DNA from: Arthrobacter sp. EPSL27
Lineage (GTDB): Bacteria; Actinomycetota; Actinomycetes; Actinomycetales; Micrococcaceae
Assembly (NCBI RefSeq): GCF_001512305.1
Contig: NZ_LNUT01000004.1
Coordinates: 175,711 to 239,710, forward strand
DNA length: 64,000 nucleotides
Direction: 5' to 3'
Of this stretch, positions 1 through 8,378 are shown piece by piece. Below the pieces are notes generated by a model. That model worked only from the letters and a program-made list of their open reading frames with translations. It made no database searches and was not told the DNA's origin. The position numbers were made by a program, and so were the translations under genes. How positions within the stretch are numbered: position 1 is the stretch's first letter; each line of letters opens with the position of its first letter.

Positions 1-289
1 CCTGGCCGCCGTGATCGGCGGCGGCCTGCACGGTGGTCGCCGCGTTGTCCGAGCGCAGGTAGGTGCTCCACAGGTCCGGCATGCCGGCCATGGTCAGGTC
101 CTTTTGCATCATCCCGGCAACGGGCTTCCCGTTCTTGGCGGCCATGATGTAGCCGCCGTACTTCTCCTGGTCGCCCGTCTCAAAGGTCCAGCCAAAGAGC
201 TCGCCGTAAAACGCCTTGGCTTTTCCGGTGTCGGACGTCATCAGGTCGATCCAGCACGGGGCGCCGTTGCTGTGGTCCGGTGTGGGCAT
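1..289 (-). CDS. VOC-family (glyoxalase/bleomycin-resistance fold) protein, truncated by window edge
   Basis: The reading frame starts at an ATG at 289, preceded by AGGAG five bases upstream, and runs off the left edge after 96 codons. The N-terminus reads MPTPDHSNGAPCWIDLMTSD, followed by KAKAFYGELFGWTFE. This is the usual opening of actinobacterial VOC proteins: a beta strand ending in a metal or substrate ligand position, then a helix ending in FYxxLFGW. Such proteins often contain two tandem VOC modules and have varied or unknown substrates (glyoxalase, dioxygenase or antibiotic-binding roles), so only the fold is assigned. The C-terminal half lies outside the window. Confidence 0.85.
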   Translation of the reverse strand, partial: MPTPDHSNGAPCWIDLMTSDTGKAKAFYGELFGWTFETGDQEKYGGYIMAAKNGKPVAGMMQKDLTMAGMPDLWSTYLRSDNAATTVQAAADHGGQ

Positions 290-414
290 GGTGGCTCCTG
301 CTCTTTTCTGCGGCCCTGGTGCGGTGCGGCAGGGCCGGCGGATACCTGTGGTGGACGAAGACACAGTGAGACTACTGCTGGCCGTGGAGGGTTTCAATCA
401 TGCCGGGGCTTCGG

Positions 415-1206
415 TCACCTCGATGAGGCGGGAGCCGGTGCACCTGCGGAAACCAGGCTCCGGCCGCTCAGCACACGAACCTGAGGAAGTTCCTCAAAGG
501 CTGGTTTCGCGAACCAGTATCCCTGGAACAGCCGGATACCGGCGTTCTCCAGTACCAGGAACTCCTCCTCAGTCTCGATGCCTTCTGCGAGCACCGTGAT
601 ACCCAGTTCCTTGGCAATGCCCACGGTTCCGGCAACGACGGCCTGGCGGGCGGGACTGGAATCGATCCCTCGAATGAGCTTCATGTCGATCTTGATCAGG
701 TCCGGCTGGAAATCAACAAGCAGCCCCAGCCCGGCATGACCCGCCCCAAAGTCGTCGATGGCGGTGGTGAAACCGTGCTTGCGGTATTCGGTGATGATGT
801 TCGTCAGGTGGGAGGTGTCCGAGACCTCCTCGTTTTCTGTGAATTCGAACATGACCGCCGACGTCGGGAATTCGCATCGCCGAGCTGCCTGGAGTGTCGC
901 GCGCAGGCATGCCGCCGGTTCGTAGACCGCGTTGGGCATGAAATTGATCGACAGCATCAGATCCTCGCCGGCAGGAAACAGCCGGGAAGCGAGTTCGATT
1001 GCCTTGACGCGGCAGTCCTGGTCGAAGCGGTACTTCTGCTCCGGGGCAACCTTGGACAAGACCGCGTAAGCACCCTCGCCCGAGAGGCCTCTGACCAAGG
1101 CCTCGTAGCCCCACACTCGCCTGTCGACTGCGTCATAGATCGGTTGGAAGGCCATGCTGAAATCGAAGTCGAGTTTTGAAGATGTGGAGCAGCCGTCGCA
1201 TGCCAT
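415..1206 (-). CDS. Stand-alone EAL-domain protein (probable cyclic-di-GMP phosphodiesterase)
   Basis: This 263-aa protein is essentially one EAL domain. It carries the landmarks expected of an active enzyme: EALVRG (E35), the Asn-containing strand SINFMPNAV, FEFTENEE, the Asp-Asp motif AIDDFGAGHAG, DLIKIDMKL with its Lys, VLAEGIET, and LFQGYWFAKP. By family knowledge it would hydrolyse c-di-GMP to pGpG in the cytoplasm. No GGDEF, PAS or membrane segment is present. The short N-terminus contains a CxxC pair (CDGC, residues 3-6) that could bind a metal or act as a redox switch; this is inference. The ATG at 1206 is preceded by AAAGGA six bases upstream. Activity is not proven, because some EAL proteins act only as c-di-GMP or protein binders. 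Confidence 0.9.
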   Translation of the reverse strand: MACDGCSTSSKLDFDFSMAFQPIYDAVDRRVWGYEALVRGLSGEGAYAVLSKVAPEQKYRFDQDCRVKAIELASRLFPAGEDLMLSINFMPNAVYEPAACLRATLQAARRCEFPTSAVMFEFTENEEVSDTSHLTNIITEYRKHGFTTAIDDFGAGHAGLGLLVDFQPDLIKIDMKLIRGIDSSPARQAVVAGTVGIAKELGITVLAEGIETEEEFLVLENAGIRLFQGYWFAKPAFEELPQVRVLSGRSLVSAGAPAPASSR

Positions 1207-1374
1207 AGGGGGTCCTTTCTCAGGTCAGGTACACCGTAAGCCACAGCGGGCGCCGTCTTCTTGACCACCCCGGATTGAAATATCCGAGTCGCAGGCCAGT
1301 ATGAACGCAGCATGGGATGCCTTGACCGTGCATGGGCGGCGACGCTGGAGAGCGGGAACGGGCGCGAAGACAGC

Positions 1375-1417
1375 AAAAGGCCGGCTGCAGCAGTCCTTCG
1401 ACTGCCTCAACCGGCCT
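1375..1417 (-). terminator. Rho-independent terminator of the tRNA-Ser gene
   Basis: Read on the minus strand, AGGCCGG and CCGGCCT flank a long hairpin with an additional internal CAGTC/GACTG pairing, followed by TTTTGC. It lies about 30 bases past the 3' end of tRNA-Ser. Confidence 0.75.
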
Positions 1418-1444
1418 CTGCATAGCGCTAACTCCGCGCATTCG

Positions 1445-1532
1445 CGGAAGGTAAGAGATTCGAACTCTTGGTACGGGGTTACCGCACACTGGTTTTCAAG
1501 ACCAGCTCCATCGGCCGCTCGGACAACCTTCC
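1445..1532 (-). tRNA. tRNA-Ser (anticodon TGA)
   Basis: An 88-nt cloverleaf reads on the minus strand. The acceptor stem is GGAAGGT/ACCTTCC with discriminator G. The anticodon loop CTTGAAA has anticodon TGA. A long variable arm follows, as expected for tRNA-Ser, and the T-loop is TTCGAAT. CCA is not encoded. A terminator hairpin follows downstream. Confidence 0.96.
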
Positions 1533-1702
1533 TCACCGAGTAGTGTTTCATAGCCGGTCGGCAGCCACAAAAACCCTGCTGCGCTCGCGGACAGGGGGCA
1601 GCTCCTGCGCCTACTCTGGAGGAAGCGCTTCGGCCGGGGTGTGCCGGAGGCGCATCAAGGTGAAGAAGGCTGCAAGAGTCTGGAAGAAATCGGGAGTTGT
1701 CC

Positions 1703-2686
1703 ATGAAGGCTGTCTATATCTCGGAGCCGGGCGGACCCGAGGCCCTTGAGGTCCGCGAGGTTCCGGCGCCGGTCCCCGGGACGGGCGAGGTGCTGATCGA
1801 CGTCGTCGCCGCCGGGCTGAACCGCGCGGACGTGCAGCAGCGCAAGGGCTTCTACCCGCCCCCGCCCGGTGCGTCCGAGATTCCCGGCCTGGAGGTTTCG
1901 GGGCGGATCTCCGGCTTCGGGCCCGGGGTGACCAAGCCGTTCTCCGTGGGCGACAAGGTGGTGGCGCTGCTGGCCGGGGGCGGCTACGCCCAGCAGGTGG
2001 CGGTGCCGGCGGGTCAGGTGGTGAGGATTCCCGACGGCGTGGACCTGGTGACCGCTGCCTCCCTCCCTGAAGTCGCGGCCACGGTCTACTCCAACCTGGT
2101 GATGACCGCGCAGCTGCAGCCGGGCGAGACCGTGCTGATCCACGGCGCAACCGGCGGGATCGGCACCATGGCCATCCAGCTGGCCAAGGCCTTGGGCGCG
2201 GTGGTGGCCACCACCGCGGGCACTGCGGAGAAAGTCGGCACCGCCAAGGCATTCCTGGGCGCGGACATCGCCATCAACTATGCCGAGGAAAGCTTCCCGG
2301 AGAGCCTCCGGGCGCAGAACGGCGGCAAGGGCGCGGATGTGATCCTCGACGTCGTCGGGGCCAAGTACCTGGGGCAGAACGTGGATGCGCTGGCTGACTA
2401 CGGCCGGCTGGTGGTGATCGGGCTGCAGGGCGGAACCAAGGGCGAGCTGGACCTTGGCAAACTGCTGACCAAGCGGGCCGCCATCATCGCCACAGCCCTC
2501 CGCCCCCGCCCCGTGGAGGAGAAGTCCGTGATCATGGACGCTGTCCGCGACGCGGTGTGGCCGCTGCTGGCCGACGGCCGGATCCGGCCCCTCGTGGCCA
2601 AGACCTTCCCGCTGGAGCAGGTCCGGGAGGCGCACCGGTATTTCGACAGCGGCGACCACGTCGGAAAGATCCTGCTGGTCATGTAG
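1703..2686 (+). CDS. NAD(P)H quinone oxidoreductase, zinc-free MDR / zeta-crystallin (PIG3-like) type
   Basis: This 327-aa protein has the two-domain medium-chain dehydrogenase/reductase layout. The N-terminal GroES-like part contains VVAAGLNRADVQQRKGFYP and PPPGASEIPGLEVSG. The Rossmann part contains LIHGATGGIGTMAIQLAK and ends with LEQVREAHRYFDSGDHVGKI. No structural-zinc cysteine cluster is visible, consistent with the quinone oxidoreductase branch, which uses NADPH to reduce quinones or enals. The ATG at 1703 is preferred over a TTG at 1697 because GGGAG lies six bases upstream of the ATG. A PadR-type regulator follows on the same strand and may respond to similar electrophiles; that link is inference. 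Confidence 0.9.
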   Translation: MKAVYISEPGGPEALEVREVPAPVPGTGEVLIDVVAAGLNRADVQQRKGFYPPPPGASEIPGLEVSGRISGFGPGVTKPFSVGDKVVALLAGGGYAQQVAVPAGQVVRIPDGVDLVTAASLPEVAATVYSNLVMTAQLQPGETVLIHGATGGIGTMAIQLAKALGAVVATTAGTAEKVGTAKAFLGADIAINYAEESFPESLRAQNGGKGADVILDVVGAKYLGQNVDALADYGRLVVIGLQGGTKGELDLGKLLTKRAAIIATALRPRPVEEKSVIMDAVRDAVWPLLADGRIRPLVAKTFPLEQVREAHRYFDSGDHVGKILLVM

Positions 2687-2760
2687 GACGTATGCCACAT
2701 ACGACATATCCGGAATTGCTCCCGCCCAGCGAATCACTGTAATGTAATTCCATACGCGGT

Positions 2761-2786
2761 ATACACGCGTCTTGGGGCGCGTGTAT
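2761..2786. promoter_or_regulatory. Palindromic operator candidate upstream of the PadR gene
   Basis: ATACACGCG, an eight-base spacer and CGCGTGTAT form a perfect 9-bp inverted repeat about 33 bases before the PadR start codon. PadR dimers usually bind inverted repeats with about eight bases between the arms and often autoregulate. A second imperfect ATACGCGGTAT palindrome overlaps it on the left (2753-2763). The assignment as the PadR operator is inferred from position and geometry. Confidence 0.6.
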
Positions 2787-2818
2787 GCTGTCGTCCTCCG
2801 CTACCCTCCGGGAGCAAC

Positions 2819-3352
2819 ATGTCCATCCGTCACAGCCTCCTTGCCCTTCTGCAGGACCGGCCGCGCTACGGGTACCAGCTCAGGATCGAGTTCGAGGACC
2901 GCACCGGAGCGTCCTGGCCCCTCAACATCGGGCAGGTCTACACCACTCTCGACCGCCTTGAGCGCGACGGCCTGGTCCGCAAGGACGGCGCCGACGGCGA
3001 GGGCCACGTCATCTACAGCATCACCCCCGAGGGCCGCGCCGAGGTCCGCGACTGGTTCACCACCCCCGTCCCGCGCGCCAGCCCTCCGCGGAACGAGCTG
3101 GCCATCAAGCTCGCGCTGGGACTGACGCTTCCCGGCGTCGACGTCGGCGCCGCCATCCACGCCCAGCGCGCGGTGTCCATCAGGGCCCTGCAGGACTACA
3201 CCAAAGCACGCCGGGAGACGGCCTCACAGCACCGGCCGACAGATACTGCCCGGCTGCTGGTCCTCGATTCGCTCATCTTCCAGACGGAGGCGGAGGTGCG
3301 CTGGCTGGACCTCTGCGAGGCCCGCCTGATGCAGCTGACCGGCCCGCAGTAA
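2819..3352 (+). CDS. PadR-family transcriptional regulator
   Basis: This 177-aa protein begins SIRHSLLALLQDRPRYGYQL, the typical PadR winged-helix start. Next comes the recognition region LNIGQVYTTLDRLERDGLV, then a beta wing (GHVIYSITPEGRAEV). The C-terminal half (about residues 95-175) is helical and fits the PadR dimerisation domain (Vir_act_alpha_C type). GGGAG lies four bases upstream of the ATG. A perfect inverted repeat sits in the promoter. PadR proteins are usually repressors released by small aromatic or toxic ligands. The target may be itself, the upstream oxidoreductase or the downstream gene; the sequence does not decide. Confidence 0.9.
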   Translation: MSIRHSLLALLQDRPRYGYQLRIEFEDRTGASWPLNIGQVYTTLDRLERDGLVRKDGADGEGHVIYSITPEGRAEVRDWFTTPVPRASPPRNELAIKLALGLTLPGVDVGAAIHAQRAVSIRALQDYTKARRETASQHRPTDTARLLVLDSLIFQTEAEVRWLDLCEARLMQLTGPQ

Positions 3353-3503
3353 CCCCAGCGGCCGGCCTCCCGTCCGACCGTTCGTCGCCCGGCCCCGGCC
3401 GCCTGGCGCAAAGCCATACCCATGACTCGCCGCCGTTGGTAGGGTGCCTTGGGGCACGTCTGTCGAGTTGGGCTGCCCCGGTCAGGTTTCTCAAGGAGGA
3501 GAC

Positions 3504-5801
3504 ATGGGCACAATGCCGGATGGCACGCCAAAGAACATACTGGTCGACGACGGCATCACGCCGGACCCGGCCCTGCCGCCCACAGCCGTGGACGAGTCCG
3601 TGCGCGAGGCCGAAGAGCGCAAATGGACGCCCACCAAGATCGCGATCTGGGTGGCAATTTCCCTGCTGGGTGCCGTGGCATGGTTCATGCTGGCGATTGT
3701 CCGCGGAGAAACCGTCAACGCCATCTGGTTCGTCTTCGCCGCGGTGAGCACCTACCTGATCGGCTACCGCTTCTACTCCAAGGTCATTGAGCGCTACCTG
3801 CTCAAGCCGAACGACCGCCGGGCCACCCCCGCGGAGTACAAGGCAGACGGCAAGGACTACGTCCGCACGGACCGCAACGTCCTCTTCGGCCACCACTTCG
3901 CCGCGATCGCCGGCGCAGGTCCCCTGGTGGGCCCCATCCTCGCAGCCCAGATGGGCTACCTGCCGGGCACCATCTGGATCATTATCGGTGTCGTGTTCGC
4001 CGGCGCCGTCCAGGACTACGTCGTGATGTTCTTCTCCATGCGCCGCGGCGGACGCTCCCTCGGCCAGATGGCCCGCGAGGAACTCGGCGTCATCGGCGGC
4101 ACCGCCGCCTTGATCGCCACGCTGCTCATCATGGTGATCATCGTCGCCATCCTGGCCCTGGTCGTCGTCAACGCCCTCGCCGAAAGCCCGTGGGGTGTGT
4201 TCTCCGTCGGCATGACCATCCCGATCGCCCTCTTTATGGGTGTCTACCTGCGCTTCATCCGCCCCGGCAAGATCATGGAAGTCTCCCTGATCGGTTTTGT
4301 GCTGCTGATGGCGGCCATCATCGGCGGCGGCGTGGTCGCTGCGACCGAGTGGGGCGACGCGCTCTTCACCCTGGACAAGGTCACCCTCGCCTGGGCCATC
4401 ATCATCTACGGCTTCATCGCCGCGATCCTGCCGGTCTGGCTCCTCCTGGCGCCGCGCGACTACCTCTCCACCTTCATGAAGATCGGCGTGATCGTGATGC
4501 TGGCCCTGGCCGTCATTGTGGTCCGCCCGGAAATCTCCGTCCCGGCCTTCAGCGAATTCGCCAGCCGCGACAACGGACCCGTCTTCCCGGGCGCGCTGTT
4601 CCCGTTCCTGTTCGTCACCATCGCGTGTGGCGCCCTCTCCGGATTCCACGCCCTCATCTCCTCCGGAACCACCCCGAAGCTGATCGAGAAGGAGCGCCAG
4701 ACCCGTTACATCGGCTACGGCGGCATGCTCATGGAGTCCTTCGTGGCCATCATGGCCCTCGTTGCGGCAATCTCCATCGACCGCGGTCTCTACTTCGCGA
4801 TGAACGCCCCCGCAGCCCTCACCGGTGGCACCGTGGAAACCGCGGCGGCCTGGGTCAACAGCCTGGGACTGTCCGGCGTGAACGTCAGCCCGGACATGCT
4901 GGCCGAGACGGCCGCCAACGTCGGCGAGACCAGCATCGTCTCCCGCACCGGCGGCGCCCCGACCCTCGCCGTGGGCCTGGCCCACATCATGCAGCAGTTC
5001 ATCGGCGGCACCGCCATGATGAGCTTCTGGTACCACTTCGCCATCATGTTCGAGGCCCTGTTCATCCTGACCGCCGTCGACGCCGGCACGCGCGTTGCCC
5101 GCTTTATGCTGCAGGACTCGATCGGCAACTTCGTCCCGAAGTTCAAGGAGCACTCCTGGCGCCCCGGTGCCTGGCTCTGCACCGCCATTATGGTCGGTGC
5201 CTGGGGCGCTGTGCTGCTGATGGGCGTCACCGACCCCCTGGGCGGCATCAACACGCTGTTCCCGCTGTTCGGCATCGCCAACCAGCTCCTGGCCGCCATC
5301 GCCCTGTCCGTCTGCCTCGCCATCGCGGCGAAGAAGGGATCCTTCAAGTACCTCTGGATCGTGGCGATCCCGATGGCCTTCGCCGCCGTCGTCACCATCA
5401 CGGCCAGCTACCAGAAGATCTTCTCTTCGACGCCGGCCGTCGGCTACTTCGCCAACAACGCGGCGTTCTCCAAGGCACTCGCGGATGGCCAGACCTCCTT
5501 CGGTTCGGCCAAGACCGTGCAGGCCATGGAAGCGGTCATCCGCAACACCGCGATCCAGGGCTGGCTCTCGGTCATCTTCGTGGTGCTCAGCATCATCGTC
5601 ATCACGACGGCGCTGCTGGCCACCTACAAGGCGTTCCGCAACTCCAAGGCCGGCCTGCCCAATGCGGACAACGAGGATCCGGCGCTGCCGTCCCGCGTGT
5701 TCGCCCCGGCCGGTCCGGTGCCCACTGCTTCCGAGCGTGAGCTCATGAACGAGTGGAACCAGCTGCCGGCGGACAAGCGGACACAGGCCGCCCACCACTG
5801 A
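3504..5801 (+). CDS. cstA: Carbon starvation protein CstA (pyruvate/peptide transporter family)
   Basis: This 765-aa polytopic membrane protein has a roughly 45-residue cytosolic N-terminus and about sixteen hydrophobic segments. CstA signatures include LFGHHFAAIAGAGPLVGP near residues 128-145 and ACGALSGFHALISSGTTPK near 374-392, plus ITPEI-like and DAGTRVARF segments in the second half. Family members import pyruvate or peptides during carbon limitation. AAGGAGGA (3493-3500) places the start at the ATG at 3504 rather than at upstream ATGs in the same frame. The partner small gene follows after 13 bases, the usual arrangement of cstA with a YbdD-type gene. The upstream PadR gene is on the same strand, but a separate promoter is likely in the 150-base gap. 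Confidence 0.95.
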   Translation: MGTMPDGTPKNILVDDGITPDPALPPTAVDESVREAEERKWTPTKIAIWVAISLLGAVAWFMLAIVRGETVNAIWFVFAAVSTYLIGYRFYSKVIERYLLKPNDRRATPAEYKADGKDYVRTDRNVLFGHHFAAIAGAGPLVGPILAAQMGYLPGTIWIIIGVVFAGAVQDYVVMFFSMRRGGRSLGQMAREELGVIGGTAALIATLLIMVIIVAILALVVVNALAESPWGVFSVGMTIPIALFMGVYLRFIRPGKIMEVSLIGFVLLMAAIIGGGVVAATEWGDALFTLDKVTLAWAIIIYGFIAAILPVWLLLAPRDYLSTFMKIGVIVMLALAVIVVRPEISVPAFSEFASRDNGPVFPGALFPFLFVTIACGALSGFHALISSGTTPKLIEKERQTRYIGYGGMLMESFVAIMALVAAISIDRGLYFAMNAPAALTGGTVETAAAWVNSLGLSGVNVSPDMLAETAANVGETSIVSRTGGAPTLAVGLAHIMQQFIGGTAMMSFWYHFAIMFEALFILTAVDAGTRVARFMLQDSIGNFVPKFKEHSWRPGAWLCTAIMVGAWGAVLLMGVTDPLGGINTLFPLFGIANQLLAAIALSVCLAIAAKKGSFKYLWIVAIPMAFAAVVTITASYQKIFSSTPAVGYFANNAAFSKALADGQTSFGSAKTVQAMEAVIRNTAIQGWLSVIFVVLSIIVITTALLATYKAFRNSKAGLPNADNEDPALPSRVFAPAGPVPTASERELMNEWNQLPADKRTQAAHH

Positions 5802-5814
5802 TGCGGAGCCAACA

Positions 5815-6006
5815 ATGAATGCGGTGGTTGCAGGATTCCGGGGATTCGCCCGGTACCTGGGAGGTGTGATGGGGGCGGACGCGTACGCGAAGTATCTGGC
5901 CCATCATGCCGAAGCCGGTCACAGCTCCCCGCCGATGACCGAACGGGAGTTCTGGCGGGACCAGACAGACCGCCAGGACGCCAACCCGCAGGGCCGGTGC
6001 TGCTGA
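5815..6006 (+). CDS. YbdD/YjiX-family small protein, partner of CstA
   Basis: This 63-aa protein shows the family hallmarks GxxxYAKYLAHH, MTEREFWRDQTDRQDANP and a terminal RCC. Proteins of this family (YbdD, YjiX; DUF466) are almost always encoded directly after cstA-type transporters. In E. coli the partner is required for transport of pyruvate by the related BtsT/CstA systems. It starts 13 bases after the cstA stop and a very strong terminator follows, so cstA-ybdD form a two-gene unit. Confidence 0.92.
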   Translation: MNAVVAGFRGFARYLGGVMGADAYAKYLAHHAEAGHSSPPMTEREFWRDQTDRQDANPQGRCC

Positions 6007-6036
6007 GCTTCACGGGCTGAGCGGAGTGGCAGCCGC

Positions 6037-6078
6037 GGAGGGCGCCGCCGGGTACACCAGTACCCGGCGGCGCCCTCC
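6037..6078. terminator. 19-bp perfect hairpin closing the cstA-ybdD unit
   Basis: Arms 6037-6055 and 6060-6078 are perfectly complementary and enclose the loop ACCA. No T tract follows, so it may act as a Rho-assisted terminator or mRNA-stabilising hairpin rather than a classical intrinsic terminator. Confidence 0.75.
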
Positions 6079-6150
6079 GGCGTCCGGGGCGTTGCCTCCC
6101 GTGACTGCCTGCCGCCCGTCCTGGCTGCGGGCACGTGAGAGTATGAAGCC

Positions 6151-6852
6151 ATGAGCGATCCGCACGATACTCAGCCGGCCAGCGATGTCCCCGACGGCGA
6201 CCCGCTGGAGGGCGCCGCACTTCCCGCCCAGCCAGCCGGCGGCGAAGGACAGGCGCCGCCGCAGGACCGCCGCGGCGGCCCGGCAGCTACGGAGCAGCCG
6301 CCGCAGCCAGCGGCGCCCGAGGGGGACGGACGGCCCAGGCCCAGCCAGCTCCAGGACCTGGTGGACCAGCCGGCCAAGGTGATGCGGATCGGCACCATGA
6401 TGAAGCAGCTCCTCGACGAAGTGAAGTCCGCCCCGCTCGACGACGCCGCCCGGGTCCGCCTGGCCGGCATCCATGAGCGCTCCATCAAGGAACTGGAAGA
6501 CGGCCTCGCGCCGGAACTCGTCGACGAACTGGAACGGATCAGCCTGCCGTTCCCCGCGGACGGCACACCCTCGGACGCCGAGCTCAGGATCGCGCAGGCC
6601 CAGCTGGTGGGCTGGCTGGAAGGACTCTTCCACGGCATCCAGGCCGCCCTTGCCGCCCAGCACGCCGCCCGCGAGCACGCGGCCGCGCAGGCCCAGCTCC
6701 GCCAGCTGCCGCCCGGCACCATGATCGCGCCCGGTGTCGTCATCGGGGAGAACGGGGAGCCGCAACGGGCGGCCGCGCCCAGGCCCGGAGCAGATCCGTC
6801 GCAGCCGCGCGAACCCGCCGACCCGGACCACGGCCCCGGCCAGTACCTCTAA
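6151..6852 (+). CDS. bpa: Bacterial proteasome activator Bpa/PafE (DUF2587)
   Basis: This 233-aa protein has a Pro/Gly-rich, disordered N-terminus of about 70 residues. Then comes the conserved core LVDQPAKVMRIGTMMKQLL, SIKELEDGLAPELVDELERI and PSDAELRIAQAQLVGWLEGLF, close to the mycobacterial Rv3780 protein. It ends in GQYL, the C-terminal HbYX-like tail that docks into the 20S proteasome ring. Family members form ATP-independent dodecameric rings that open the proteasome gate for unfolded substrates such as HspR. The N-terminal extension is longer than in mycobacteria. The proteasome genes themselves are not in the window. A coupled unknown gene follows after 7 bases. Confidence 0.95.
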   Translation: MSDPHDTQPASDVPDGDPLEGAALPAQPAGGEGQAPPQDRRGGPAATEQPPQPAAPEGDGRPRPSQLQDLVDQPAKVMRIGTMMKQLLDEVKSAPLDDAARVRLAGIHERSIKELEDGLAPELVDELERISLPFPADGTPSDAELRIAQAQLVGWLEGLFHGIQAALAAQHAAREHAAAQAQLRQLPPGTMIAPGVVIGENGEPQRAAAPRPGADPSQPREPADPDHGPGQYL

Positions 6853-6859
6853 GGCACCC

Positions 6860-7315
6860 TTGGGATTCTTCAGCGCCGCCCGGCAGGGGCGGAAAGACGA
6901 CGCCGAGCTCGGCAAGGGCCTCTGGCGGCGGGCCCACGACCGCTTCACCCGGGGCCTGGACCGCTACCACCAGGTCCTCGAAGGGGTGGACGACGAGGCC
7001 CTCTATGCCGAGCTGCTTGAGGTCGCCGATGAGCTGTCCGCGCTCTCCGGGCGGGTCCGGCGGGTCTGCGTGGAAGCCCAGCGCCGATCGCCGAGCGAAG
7101 GGCTCGACATCCCGGGGAGCCTCGCGGGAGTCCATCGTGCCCTGTCCTCGGCCGGTAACTCCCTCGCGACGACGGCCGAGGCGGCGGCGATGCTCCGCCT
7201 CGCCGTGGGCCCGGTCCCCGCGGGCGCCGAGTCGGTGCGGCGCCGCGCAGCCTCGGTGCTGGAGCAAGTGGCCGACGCCGAACGCCGGCTCGCCGAGGCT
7301 GGCGCCGCGGACTGA
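6860..7315 (+). CDS. Conserved hypothetical helical protein, translationally coupled to bpa
   Basis: I do not recognise a named family. The 151-aa product begins MGFFSAARQGRKDDAELGKG if read from the TTG at 6860, seven bases after the bpa stop. The same frame is open further upstream, inside bpa, but those codons give a low-complexity Pro/Arg-rich stretch typical of a shadow frame. The body (RAHDRFTRGLDRYHQVLEGV, DEALYAELLEVADELSALSG) is predicted helical with heptad-like spacing. The C-terminus is Ala/Arg-rich helix. Tight spacing suggests co-expression with the proteasome activator. A functional link is inference. Confidence 0.7.
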   Translation: MGFFSAARQGRKDDAELGKGLWRRAHDRFTRGLDRYHQVLEGVDDEALYAELLEVADELSALSGRVRRVCVEAQRRSPSEGLDIPGSLAGVHRALSSAGNSLATTAEAAAMLRLAVGPVPAGAESVRRRAASVLEQVADAERRLAEAGAAD

Positions 7316-7430
7316 CGCGGCGGCCCCCTCCCGCAGCCGCACGGTGCAGCCAAAATTCCCGGTTAAGCGCCTAGCTTAGCCGGACCCTCCAGGCTGGCGG
7401 TGCGGGCGAAAGCGTTGGCAGGATAGCTGG

Positions 7431-8276
7431 ATGACAATCTCACCGGTACTGACTTTCAATGACGGCAACACGATTCCCCAGCTTGGCTACGGAGTGTGGC
7501 AGGTTGAAGACGACGTCGCCGAGAAGGTGGTGGTGCAGGCCTTCGAAGCCGGCTTCCGCCACATCGACACCGCCAAGATTTACGGCAATGAAGCAGGAGT
7601 GGGCCGCGCGATCGAGCGGTCCGGCCTCACGCCCGAGGAAATCTTCATCACCACCAAGCTGTGGAATGCGGACCAGGGCTACGAATCCACGCTGAAGGCC
7701 TTCGAGGAATCCATGGAGCGCCTGGGCCTGGAGACCCTGGACCTGTACCTGATCCACTGGATGCAGCCCAAGCAGGACAAATACGTCGACACGTGGAAGG
7801 CCCTCATCGAGCTGCAGAAGCAGGGACGGGTCAAGACCATTGGCGTCTCCAACTTCACCCAGGAGGGCCTGCAGCGCCTGATCGATGAGACCGGCGTCGT
7901 GCCGGCCATCAACCAGGTTGAACTTCACCCGTTCTTCAACCAGGCCGCACTGCGTGAGTTCCACGCCTCCAAGGGCATCCTCACCCAGGCCTGGTCGCCG
8001 CTGGGCCAGGGCGGCGAGCTGCTGGAAAGCCCGGTCGTCGGCCAGATCGCGGCCAAGCACAACGCCACTCCGGCGCAGGTCGTCATCGCCTGGCACCTGG
8101 CCGTCGGCAACGTGGTCATCCCGAAGTCGGTGACCGAGTCCCGCATCCGCGAGAACTTCGCAGCGCTGGACGTCACCCTGGACGAGACCGATGTGCAGGC
8201 CATCAACGGCCTGGACAAGTCCGCCGAGGGCGCCGGCCGCATCGGACCCGATCCGGCTGTCTCCGACTTCGCCTAA
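7431..8276 (+). CDS. Aldo/keto reductase (2,5-diketo-D-gluconate reductase-like)
   Basis: This 281-aa single-domain (alpha/beta)8 barrel protein carries the AKR tetrad: Asp in FRHIDTAKIYG, Tyr in the same IYGNE motif, Lys in FITTKLW, and His in LYLIHWMQP. It also shows the family motifs TIGVSNF, NQVELHPFFNQ and the NADPH-binding VIPKSVTESRIREN. The protein reduces carbonyls using NADPH; the physiological substrate cannot be read from sequence. It starts at the ATG at 7431 and is followed by a long terminator hairpin, so it is probably a single-gene unit. Confidence 0.93.
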   Translation: MTISPVLTFNDGNTIPQLGYGVWQVEDDVAEKVVVQAFEAGFRHIDTAKIYGNEAGVGRAIERSGLTPEEIFITTKLWNADQGYESTLKAFEESMERLGLETLDLYLIHWMQPKQDKYVDTWKALIELQKQGRVKTIGVSNFTQEGLQRLIDETGVVPAINQVELHPFFNQAALREFHASKGILTQAWSPLGQGGELLESPVVGQIAAKHNATPAQVVIAWHLAVGNVVIPKSVTESRIRENFAALDVTLDETDVQAINGLDKSAEGAGRIGPDPAVSDFA

Positions 8277-8312
8277 GCGGATCCGCCGCCGGTACACCGG
8301 CCGGTTCAGTCC

Positions 8313-8353
8313 GCAGCAGGGCCTTCACCCAGACAGGGTGGGGGCCCTGCTGC
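8313..8353 (+). terminator. Long hairpin terminator after the aldo/keto reductase gene
   Basis: GCAGCAGGGCC (8313-8323) pairs with GGCCCTGCTGC (8343-8353). The stem continues through two G-T wobble positions and CACCC/GGGTG to an AGACA loop. It may serve both strands, because the next gene converges on it. Confidence 0.75.
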
Positions 8354-8378
8354 TGTCCGGGGCCCCACGGAGCCGGGG

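Noticed and set aside
3273..5798. 841-codon open frame antisense to cstA
   Set aside because: Composition is His/Asp/Gly/Arg-rich without any domain; it mirrors the codon bias of cstA, which has clear family motifs.
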